A DNA stretch of 64,000 bases from Chryseobacterium sp. OV279. Lineage in GTDB: Bacteria > Bacteroidota > Bacteroidia > Flavobacteriales > Weeksellaceae. Shown piece by piece: positions 52,769 through 60,320 of this stretch. The stretch's first letter is position 1, and every line of letters starts with the position of its first letter. The stretch spans positions 434,001-498,000 of the forward strand of contig NZ_FQUD01000004.1 of NCBI RefSeq assembly GCF_900128945.1. Direction: 5' to 3'. Below the pieces are notes generated by a model. It saw only the letters and a list, made by a program, of their open reading frames with translations, was not told the DNA's origin and searched no databases. The position numbers and the translations under genes were made by a program.

Positions 52769-53266
52769 ATGAATGCAGAGAAAACAGAAATATTTGAGAA
52801 AGTAACAAAAATGCTGGAAACCCAGGGTTTCACTATTGCGGCAAAAGATGATACAAGACCATGGGGTGGCTTTTTCGTGATTGATGAAAATCAGGCTCAG
52901 GATTTTGCCAATCAGTATTTTGACGGAATCGATGTAGAAAGCTTGAAAATAGGCGGAAAGCTGAGCCCTAAAATCCTTTTGGTGGCCCCAAATGCCCGTC
53001 TAAGCTGGCAGTACCATCACCGCAGAGCTGAAATCTGGCAGGTAGTGGAAGGTACCGTTGGGATCAAGACAAGCAATACCGATGAAGAAGGCGAGTTGAA
53101 AGAATACCATCCAACAGATCAGATCAAGCTTCAGCAGGGTGAAAGACACAGGCTGATAGGACTTGAAGGCTGGGGCGTAGTTGCTGAAATCTGGCAGCAT
53201 ACCGATGCTTCCCATCCCTCTGACGAAGACGATATTGTAAGAGTACAGGACGATTTCGGAAGATAA
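52769..53266 (+). CDS. Mannose-6-phosphate isomerase-like cupin
   Basis: This 165-residue single cupin domain resembles the type II phosphomannose isomerase (C-terminal part of ManC). It has RPWGGFFVIDE, the metal-ligand block WQYHHRRAEIWQVVEGT, and GERHRLIGLEGWGVVAEIWQ, then DEDDIVRVQDDFGR at the end. It should convert mannose-6-phosphate to fructose-6-phosphate, placing mannose into glycolysis after phosphorylation by the ROK kinase two genes upstream. The ATG at 52769 is used; upstream sequence in frame belongs to the end of the GH92 gene. Confidence 0.85.
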   Translation: MNAEKTEIFEKVTKMLETQGFTIAAKDDTRPWGGFFVIDENQAQDFANQYFDGIDVESLKIGGKLSPKILLVAPNARLSWQYHHRRAEIWQVVEGTVGIKTSNTDEEGELKEYHPTDQIKLQQGERHRLIGLEGWGVVAEIWQHTDASHPSDEDDIVRVQDDFGR

Positions 53267-53286
53267 TTCTAAAATAAGTATATCAG

Positions 53287-53338
53287 ACTCTGTCCGTCAC
53301 TTCTCCACCTGAGAGAATGATGGACAGAGTTTTTTTTA
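53287..53338 (+). terminator. Terminator between isomerase and GH97 genes
   Basis: Perfect arms ACTCTGTCC / GGACAGAGT with a long loop, followed by eight T. It lies only 13 bp before the GH97 ATG, so transcription of GH97 would be reduced by it or must read through. Confidence 0.8.
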
Positions 53339-53350
53339 ACAGTAAACCGT

Positions 53351-55462
53351 ATGAATAAAAAATTATTATGCTTTTGTGTAAGTGTCCTGATTGTAGTAAT
53401 CACTAGCGGACAGTCTTTTTCATCTCCTGACGGCCAATTCAAACTGAACTTTAAAGTGGAACGAGAAGGTATTCCGTTCTATTCGCTGCATTATAAAGAT
53501 AAGCAGGTTTTAAAGGACAGTAAGCTGGGATTTATTTTAAAACCCTCCATGTCTTACTTTTCAGAATTTAAGGTAGAGGCTGTAGAGCAGTCTTCTTTTA
53601 ATGAAAGCTGGAAACCGGTGTGGGGACCCAACAGGGAAGTCGTGAACCATTACAATGAAATGCTGGTCCATTTAGTTCAGAATAAAACGGGATGGAAACT
53701 TGATATCAGGTTCAGGCTTTTCGATGATGGTCTGGGTTTCCGGTATGAATTTCCGGTTCAGCCTGAGCTGAGGCATTTTACTATAAACAATGAATTGACC
53801 AGTTTCAATTTAGGGAAAGATTATAAAGCCTTTTGGATTCCTGCAGATTACGATACAAACGAGTTTCCGGTAACGACTTCTAAACTGTCGGAAATTTCCA
53901 AATTGATTGATGACGTTCGAAAAGAATCATTAGCCGCAAAAGCTCCGAGTAAGGATCTGGCGGTGCAGACTCCATTGATGCTGAAATCTCAGGATGGGCT
54001 GTATATCAATATTCATGAAGCAGCTTTGGTCAATTTCGCTGCTATGACTTTGAATGTTGATGAGAATAATTTTATTTTATCTTCTGCTTTAACGCCCGAT
54101 AAAAACGGAGATAAAGGCTTTATCCAGACAGGTTCTGTAAGTCCTTGGCGTACGATGATTATTAGCAGTGATGCAAAGAAAATTCTATCTTCCAATCTTA
54201 TTGTGAATCTTAATGAGCCCAGCAGAATAAAGGATACTTCCTGGATCAAGCCTACGAAATATATAGGAGTCTGGTGGGAATATTTCACCGGAGGCGGTTC
54301 TACGTGGGCCTATTCTGACAATCAGGATATCAGGATCGGAGAGACTGATTACAGAACCCTGAAGCCCAATGGCAGACATGGAGCCAATACAAAACACGTT
54401 AAGGAATATATTGATTTTGCTGCAGAGAACGGATTCGATGCTGTTCTGGTAGAAGGATGGAATGAAGGATGGGAAGATAATCAGGCGTACAGGAAAGAAC
54501 GTATTTACAGTTTTACAAAAGCATATCCGGATTTTGATGTTAAAGAACTTCATGATTATGCCAAAAGTAAAAAGGTGAAGATCATCATGCATCACGAAAC
54601 AACATCGTCAGTCGTTGATTATGAACGTCAGCTTAAAGAAAGCTTTCAGTTTATGAAAGATAATGGGTATGATGCCGTAAAGACAGGCTATGTAGGTCCT
54701 ATGATTCCCAGAAGTGAACATCATGACAGCCAATGGATGGTGAATCACTATAAATATGTGACAGAAACGGCTGCCCAATATCATATTATGGTCAATTCGC
54801 ACGAAGCGGTAAGACCAACCGGGCTCCATAGAACTTTTCCTAACTGGATTGCTCAGGAGTCTGCACGGGGAACAGAATTCGAGTCATTTAACGGAAACCG
54901 CCCCGATCATACAACGATCTTACCTTTTACCCGACTGATAGGCGGTCCTATGGATTATACACCGGGTATATTTGAAGGAGATTTGTCTACATATGGAAAC
55001 AATAAAGCTCAATTAAGTACTACATTGACCAAACAGTTGGCATTGTATGTCACGATGTACAGTCCGCTTCAAATGGCTGCAGATTTAATTCAGAACTATA
55101 AAAAATATCCGGATGCCTTCCAGTTTATCAAAGATGTTGCAGTAGATTGGGATGCTTCATATATTCTTGAGGCGGAACCCGGAGATTATATTACGATAGC
55201 GAGAAAAGCTAGGAATAAGAATGAATGGTTTGTAGGGAGTATTACCGACGAAAACCCAAGAGAGGCTACCGTGGATGTATCATTTTTACCAAAAGGAGAA
55301 AAATTTGAAGCGGTTATCTATAGGGATGGAAAAAACGCAAGCTGGAATCATAACCCTAAAAGCTATGAAATTTCTAAACAGATCATCAACTCAGGGTCTA
55401 AACTGAAAATAAAAGTGGCTCCGGGTGGAGGATTTGCGATCAGTATAAAACCTTTGAAATAA
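53351..55462 (+). CDS. GH97 alpha-glucosidase, inverting SusB type
   Basis: This 703-residue exported enzyme has a signal peptide (MNKKLLCFCVSVLIVVITSG). The catalytic barrel contains KYIGVWWEYFTGGGSTWAYS and MHHETTSS. Glu416, Glu485, Glu503 and Glu509 stand at the same mutual spacing as SusB Glu439, Glu508, Glu526 and Glu532 (constant offset of 23), so it belongs to the inverting, calcium-dependent group with alpha-glucosidase activity. In this locus it could remove the glucose caps of immature high-mannose glycans. A terminator just before the gene suggests separate control. Confidence 0.93.
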   Translation: MNKKLLCFCVSVLIVVITSGQSFSSPDGQFKLNFKVEREGIPFYSLHYKDKQVLKDSKLGFILKPSMSYFSEFKVEAVEQSSFNESWKPVWGPNREVVNHYNEMLVHLVQNKTGWKLDIRFRLFDDGLGFRYEFPVQPELRHFTINNELTSFNLGKDYKAFWIPADYDTNEFPVTTSKLSEISKLIDDVRKESLAAKAPSKDLAVQTPLMLKSQDGLYINIHEAALVNFAAMTLNVDENNFILSSALTPDKNGDKGFIQTGSVSPWRTMIISSDAKKILSSNLIVNLNEPSRIKDTSWIKPTKYIGVWWEYFTGGGSTWAYSDNQDIRIGETDYRTLKPNGRHGANTKHVKEYIDFAAENGFDAVLVEGWNEGWEDNQAYRKERIYSFTKAYPDFDVKELHDYAKSKKVKIIMHHETTSSVVDYERQLKESFQFMKDNGYDAVKTGYVGPMIPRSEHHDSQWMVNHYKYVTETAAQYHIMVNSHEAVRPTGLHRTFPNWIAQESARGTEFESFNGNRPDHTTILPFTRLIGGPMDYTPGIFEGDLSTYGNNKAQLSTTLTKQLALYVTMYSPLQMAADLIQNYKKYPDAFQFIKDVAVDWDASYILEAEPGDYITIARKARNKNEWFVGSITDENPREATVDVSFLPKGEKFEAVIYRDGKNASWNHNPKSYEISKQIINSGSKLKIKVAPGGGFAISIKPLK

Positions 55463-55500
55463 TGAAAAAGCAGATTATATAATACATTCGGTAATATACA

Positions 55501-55534
55501 AAAACCAGCATCGATTCGATGCTGGTTTTGTTTT
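55501..55534. terminator. Terminator of GH97 gene
   Basis: Near-perfect 14-bp arms (AAAACCAGCATCGA / TCGATGCTGGTTTT) followed by GTTTT on the plus strand; A-rich on the left, so it may also act on the opposite strand. Confidence 0.8.
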
Positions 55535-55552
55535 ATACTATGGGAAGATATC

Positions 55553-55583
55553 AACCTTATAGGTTTCGAAAACCTATAAGGTT
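55553..55583. repeat. Palindromic repeat AACCTTATAGGTTT
   Basis: Perfect 14-bp arms (AACCTTATAGGTTT / AAACCTATAAGGTT) with a 3-nt loop. A degenerate relative lies at 16266-16297. Intergenic, between convergent genes. Confidence 0.65.
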
Positions 55584-55642
55584 TGTAATCAGTTTGTAGT
55601 CTCCTTCATCTAATCAAATTTGCGTTTGAAAAAACTTAATGA

Positions 55643-58330
55643 TTAGAAAGTCACATCAAGACCCACATAAAAATTAGCCTTCATAATAGGCGCATACACC
55701 ATTCCGCCATCAAAATAGTTTCCAAAAGGATTTCTGAAATCAACAATGGCATTTTTCTGATAATATGACGTAAGGTTTTCGCCACCTACATAAGCTCTGA
55801 TCTTTTTATTAAAGTTTCTTGAGATCTGTGCGTTCAGTACCGCGTAAGAATCAGAATATACCGGTAACTGGAATTCAGCAGGATTGGTTGATGTGTCCGG
55901 AAGTCTCTGTTTTCCTACCCAGTTCAGGGTCGTATCAAAACTCCAGAATCCTCCATTGTTATTTTTATTCGTTGCATAGGCAAGATTCACAAAACCTCTG
56001 TGCTTGGCCATGAATGGAACTTCTCTTCTGCCATCGATATAATCTGCCTGAACATCATAATATTTATAAGCCAATCTTACATCAAAGTTCCTGAAAGGCG
56101 TAAAATCCCACTGCGTCTGGAAAGAGTTCGCAAAAGATTTTCCTTCCAAATTATAGAAGGTCAGCTGCTGTGGAGAACGGTCAAGATCAACAAGAACCTG
56201 ATCCTGGAAATCTGTTCTGAAAAAATCCGCCACAATGGATGACTTTCTTCCGAAAAGTTTGAATTCCTGCTGTAAGCTGGCTCCGTAGTTCCATGCAATT
56301 TCAGGTCTTAATCCGTAAATATTTCCACCGTTCTGAAGGATCTGAATGCTTCTGTTCGATGCGAAATACTGTTGGTTTTCCGCAAAAACATTGGCCGTTC
56401 TGAACCCTCTTCCAGCAGAAAGTCTTAAGATCGTCTGAGGCGTGAAATCGTATTTAAAATTAAGTCTTGGCGTAAACTGAGTGCCTGCAAGATTATGAAA
56501 ATCCGCTCTGGCTCCTGCTACTAAAGTATATTTTAATCCTGTTAAAGTATACTCTGCAAAAATTCCGGGAACAATTTCATTTCGCTTCATATCATCCTTT
56601 AAATACGTTTCTTCATAGCCGTCATACAAAAAACTGGCTCCGGCTTTATACTTGTGATTCGTATTTCCGATGATGCTTTCAAAGATTAAATTTGAATAAT
56701 ACGTATGCTGTTTTCCGGCATAATTTCTCAATCCGAAAAAGCTGTCCTGCTGATGATACACATACTGGTTCATCCAGCCTAAACTCTGGTAAGGCTTACC
56801 TTTAAACACATATCCTGTTTTGTTCCAAACCTGAAATCTGGAGATATCAATTCCGACACCATAGGCACCCTGCTCGTCCTGAGGAAGCTTTTTATCAAAT
56901 CCGATCTGTCCGGCTGTTCTCTCATCTTTGATGAAATTAATCCCGAAATGAGATCCGAATCCCGATTTTTCAAGATCATTATAATTAAGGAGATAAGCTG
57001 CGTTAATCTGAGTTCCTTTCGGTCTGTCTAGGAAAGTATCGTGATTCATATCCGTATCTCCGAAAGTTCCGTTTCCATGCAGTAAAAAGGTCTGAGACCA
57101 TTTATCGTTGATAGGAGAAACGCTCGTGATATTGGCTTCCGCTCTTCCGTTGAAATCAGCGAAAATATTTAATGAAGTTTCCGGTTCTTTAGCATTTTTC
57201 AAAAGTTCAGTATTGATCTGTCCTGTGATACTTTCATAACCATTCGTTACCGTACTTCCCCCTTTTGTCAACTGAATACTTTCAATCCATCTTCCGGGAA
57301 TGAAATTCAGTCCGTACGCAGAAGCAAGCCCTCTGATCTCCGGTAAAAGTTCCTTCGTTAAACTGGTGTATTTCTGATCCAGACCCAGCATTTTCAACTG
57401 TTTGGTTCCTGTAACCGCATTACTGAAGGAAACGTCTACTGTGGCGTTGGTTTCAAAGCTTTCCGACAGATTACAGCAAGCTGCTTTCAGTAATTCTTTT
57501 TTATCAATATTAAAGACAAGACCTGCTTCTTTCTTACTTAATGCAGTCGCTGCTTTTGAACCGGTAATGGTAACGCCTTCAATGTTTTTTTCGGACGGTT
57601 GATGATCTTCAGTCTGAGCAGCTGACTGATGTTCTTTGTGATCGTCCTGCTTTGTTCCTTCCTCGAAATGTACATTCGGATTGGCTTCTCCAAGAGGAAT
57701 ATCCCGGTCATACAGACAACATCCCGGAAGATTTTTATAAACCGCATCCGTTGTTTTATATTTTTCATTGTCATGACCTGCATCGGCAATGGCCTTCAGA
57801 ACCTTGTCTGATGAGGTTTTTGAAGGATCAAAATGTAAAGTGACCGTTTGTTTTTCTGCGCTCCATTCTGCGGAATCTGCACCGGCTGTTTTCGCTGCCT
57901 TTTCTATTCTGGCTTTACATGAAGCACAGTTTCCTTTTACATAAAACTCATTTTCACTTTTAGCATGCTGCTGATGAGCTTCTGCAGGAGAAGGCTGAAG
58001 GTCCCTTTCATAATGACAGCATCCCGGAAGACCAGTATAAGCATTGTCCGGTGATTTGAATTTTTCATTATCGTGACCGGCATCGGCTACTTTCTTTAAG
58101 ATTTCGTCTGTAGAAACCTTACCGTCGGTTTCAAGGGTTAAAGTCTGCAGATCAATAGAGTAAACTGCAGTTTTAGCGCCTGCTTTTTTGGCAGCTGTTT
58201 CTATTCTGGTCTGGCACATTTCACAGTTTCCTTTGACTTTGAACTGGTTTTTTGAAAGTTTTTGTGCCGATATAAAGTGTACAGACAGGATCATTAGACC
58301 AAGAATAAACTTGGAAATATATAATTTCAT
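55643..58330 (-). CDS. TonB-dependent receptor with two N-terminal HMA domains (copper-type)
   Basis: This 895-residue outer-membrane receptor has an unusual front end. After the signal peptide come two heavy-metal-associated domains with G-x-C-x-x-C sites (GNCEMC, Cys36/Cys39; GNCASC, Cys135/Cys138). Each is followed by a GHDNEK ... LPGCC block (Cys104-105 and Cys204-205). A His-rich linker (222-246) and a KAACCNLSESFETN motif (Cys284-285) precede the plug, and the barrel ends in Phe. It probably handles copper or another soft metal at the outer membrane, using the HMA domains to bind or pass it on in the periplasm. Direction of transport is unknown. Confidence 0.92.
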   Translation of the reverse strand: MKLYISKFILGLMILSVHFISAQKLSKNQFKVKGNCEMCQTRIETAAKKAGAKTAVYSIDLQTLTLETDGKVSTDEILKKVADAGHDNEKFKSPDNAYTGLPGCCHYERDLQPSPAEAHQQHAKSENEFYVKGNCASCKARIEKAAKTAGADSAEWSAEKQTVTLHFDPSKTSSDKVLKAIADAGHDNEKYKTTDAVYKNLPGCCLYDRDIPLGEANPNVHFEEGTKQDDHKEHQSAAQTEDHQPSEKNIEGVTITGSKAATALSKKEAGLVFNIDKKELLKAACCNLSESFETNATVDVSFSNAVTGTKQLKMLGLDQKYTSLTKELLPEIRGLASAYGLNFIPGRWIESIQLTKGGSTVTNGYESITGQINTELLKNAKEPETSLNIFADFNGRAEANITSVSPINDKWSQTFLLHGNGTFGDTDMNHDTFLDRPKGTQINAAYLLNYNDLEKSGFGSHFGINFIKDERTAGQIGFDKKLPQDEQGAYGVGIDISRFQVWNKTGYVFKGKPYQSLGWMNQYVYHQQDSFFGLRNYAGKQHTYYSNLIFESIIGNTNHKYKAGASFLYDGYEETYLKDDMKRNEIVPGIFAEYTLTGLKYTLVAGARADFHNLAGTQFTPRLNFKYDFTPQTILRLSAGRGFRTANVFAENQQYFASNRSIQILQNGGNIYGLRPEIAWNYGASLQQEFKLFGRKSSIVADFFRTDFQDQVLVDLDRSPQQLTFYNLEGKSFANSFQTQWDFTPFRNFDVRLAYKYYDVQADYIDGRREVPFMAKHRGFVNLAYATNKNNNGGFWSFDTTLNWVGKQRLPDTSTNPAEFQLPVYSDSYAVLNAQISRNFNKKIRAYVGGENLTSYYQKNAIVDFRNPFGNYFDGGMVYAPIMKANFYVGLDVTF

Positions 58331-58398
58331 TTTGTTTAAAAGTTTTGATTAATTAAAAACGGTCCATTAAAATATTTAACGGACTTACGATGTGATAA

Positions 58399-58767
58399 TT
58401 AACCTATCTTAGGCGGTTGCCAGATCTCTTTTAAACGGTCTGATAAATGAGGCGGTGAATAATGGAACTGAGGATTCTTATTGGCTTTGTAATAAGACAG
58501 TTCGAAATGTAGATTTTTAGAAAACGGTGTTTCTATATAGGTGTAGCATGCCACACACGTTGTACAGCAGTCGTCATTGCATGAAGATTTTGTATCGTGA
58601 TTTTTGTGGTCTTTGCTGTCTTTTGCAGTGTGGTTTTTGCAGCAGTCGCTTTTTTCGGACTTTTCTTTACAGCAGGTATCCTGCATAGATTGAGAGTAGA
58701 AGCTGTCTTTAGGAACTAAAAAAATTCCTAGACATAAAATAACTGCAAGAATGTGAAACAGCTTCAT
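58399..58767 (-). CDS. Small Cys/His-rich secreted protein
   Basis: This 122-residue protein has a signal peptide (MKLFHILAVILCLGIFL). The mature part is packed with Cys and His: DTCCKEK, SDCCKNHT, HKNHDTKSSCNDDCC and CVACYTY. It ends HYSPPHLSDRLKEIWQPPKIG, a proline-rich tail. It looks like a metal (copper or similar) binding or scavenging protein in the periplasm. No named family is assigned. It lies between the HMA-receptor and the repeat lipoprotein, all on one strand within short distances, so one operon is likely. The ATG at 58767 is the start. Confidence 0.8.
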   Translation of the reverse strand: MKLFHILAVILCLGIFLVPKDSFYSQSMQDTCCKEKSEKSDCCKNHTAKDSKDHKNHDTKSSCNDDCCTTCVACYTYIETPFSKNLHFELSYYKANKNPQFHYSPPHLSDRLKEIWQPPKIG

Positions 58768-58786
58768 CTCTGCAAAAATACAAAAA

Positions 58787-59422
58787 TTATGACAATGGAT
58801 CACCAACTTTTAAAGCACAATTGTGCCAAGGTTCTCCGTGTGCCGGGTTCAGTTTGGGTTTTGGGCCTGTTGGAGCCGGTGCTGTTACCGGACCGGGAAC
58901 GTTTTGTGCACTTTGAACAGGTTGTGGTGCAGGTGTTGGTACCGGTGCTGGTTTGCTGCTTAACGGCTGACCTACCGGAATATCACATCTGTGACCTGGC
59001 TGTCCGTGTGGAGGGTTCATGCCGGGCGAAGTTTTCACCTGTTTTGCATTATTATCAACCACTACTTTTCCTGCCGACAACGAATTAGCATCTATTTTAA
59101 TGGGATTGTTTGGGTTTTGGCCCGGAGCTGTCTGTATGGCTGTTGGGCTTACATTAAGCGGCTCCCCGACAGGAATATCACATCTGTGACCTGGCTGCCC
59201 GTGAGGAGGATTCTTGATTCCTGGCGCTGCTGCAATAGGAGCAGGATTTGGATTGGACTGTACGCCTGCATGATCCATCAGGGATGCTTTAGGAGCTGCG
59301 TTCACGGCTACATTGGGCTGCTGTACGCCTGCTTCTTCTTTTAAATAAGTTGGCTTTTCGTCTTTATTACATGAAACGGCGAGCAAAGAGATGGCGATAA
59401 CGCCAAAGAATGTATTTTTCAT
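58787..59422 (-). CDS. Proline-rich lipoprotein with three H-x4-H-x-C repeats
   Basis: This 211-residue lipoprotein has lipobox LAVSC (Cys18). The mature part is low-complexity Pro/Ala/Asn with three spaced copies of a 19-residue motif: NPPHGQPGHRCDIPVGxPL at 71-89 and 136-154, and a diverged NPAHGEPWHNCALKVGDPL at 192-210. Each gives an H-x4-H-x-C metal-ligand set. It is the first gene of the metal operon, with a TAATTTTG box about 17 bp upstream of the ATG. Metal binding at the inner face of the outer membrane is inferred. The ATG at 59422 is chosen over the TTG at 59428. Confidence 0.82.
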   Translation of the reverse strand: MKNTFFGVIAISLLAVSCNKDEKPTYLKEEAGVQQPNVAVNAAPKASLMDHAGVQSNPNPAPIAAAPGIKNPPHGQPGHRCDIPVGEPLNVSPTAIQTAPGQNPNNPIKIDANSLSAGKVVVDNNAKQVKTSPGMNPPHGQPGHRCDIPVGQPLSSKPAPVPTPAPQPVQSAQNVPGPVTAPAPTGPKPKLNPAHGEPWHNCALKVGDPLS

Positions 59423-59501
59423 ATCCAATCGGTATGAAACAAAATTAGCAAAACATTTTTAATTGTTTTGCTAATTTTATATTTATAATCTGTATTTAGG
59501 A

Positions 59502-60188
59502 CTAATTTTTAACTAAAAGCCTAAATCCTTCCCCGTGAACGTTGATAATTTCCAATCCTTCATCGTCTTTTAATAACTTACGAAGTTTTGCAATATACAC
59601 GTCCATACTTCTTGCGGTAAAGTAATTTTCCTTTTTCCAGATCTTTCTCAAGGCCAGATCTCTTGGCATGAAGTCGTTTCTGTGGATACAAAGAAGTTTC
59701 AACAGTTCATTTTCTTTTGGAGAAAGTTTGTATTCTTTATCACCTACTTTCAGCTGTCTCAGCATAGAGTCGAAGAAAATATTACTGATCTTGAACTGCT
59801 CCTGTTCTTCATTTTCTAACGTAGAGCTTCTCTGCAGGATCGCTTTGATCTTGTATAAAAGAAGTTCTGTATCAAACGGCTTGGTGATATAGTCATCCGC
59901 GCCCAGTTGGTACCCTTTCAGGATATCCTCTCTCATATTTCTTGCCGTAAGGAATATGATAGGCGTATTTTTATCGATTTTTTTTACGTCTTCCGCTAAT
60001 GAAAATCCATCTTTTTTAGGCATCATCACGTCAAAAATACAGATGTCAAATTCATTTTCTGTAAATTCTTTCAAACCCTGTTCTCCATCTGTAGCAAGGG
60101 TAACCTCAAAGTTATTGATCGTTAAATAATCCTTCAGCACTGCCCCGAAACTCTGATCGTCTTCTACTAATAATATTCTGTTGCTCAT
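59502..60188 (-). CDS. OmpR-family response regulator (RprY-like)
   Basis: This 228-residue regulator has a receiver domain with the phospho-acceptor Asp53 (DICIFDVMMPKKDG) and the Lys in ITKPFD, then a winged-helix OmpR-type DNA-binding domain (residues ~130-228, SPKENELLKLLCIHRNDFMP). It is the partner of the sensor kinase gene 132 bp upstream on the same strand. The pair resembles RprXY of Bacteroidota, which influences envelope and stress genes. Control of the adjacent metal operon is possible but not shown. Confidence 0.9.
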   Translation of the reverse strand: MSNRILLVEDDQSFGAVLKDYLTINNFEVTLATDGEQGLKEFTENEFDICIFDVMMPKKDGFSLAEDVKKIDKNTPIIFLTARNMREDILKGYQLGADDYITKPFDTELLLYKIKAILQRSSTLENEEQEQFKISNIFFDSMLRQLKVGDKEYKLSPKENELLKLLCIHRNDFMPRDLALRKIWKKENYFTARSMDVYIAKLRKLLKDDEGLEIINVHGEGFRLLVKN

Positions 60189-60320
60189 GATTTTAATAAT
60201 TAAAAATTAATGATTAAAAATTAAGAATGAACGTTCTCACTCTATCTTCTATATTTTGTTATTTGGTTCAATATTTTATAACTGATGAATAATTATCATC
60301 TATCATTCATCACTCATCAT

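Noticed and set aside
59420..59440. ACCGATTGG near the start of the repeat lipoprotein, resembling the TetR operator at 30314
   Set aside because: Only nine bases match and the dyad is broken on one side; probably chance.
60189..60320. AT-rich repeated stretch between the kinase and response-regulator genes
   Set aside because: Simple low-complexity repeats (TTAAAAATTAATGA type) without an ordered array or hairpin; no feature could be supported.
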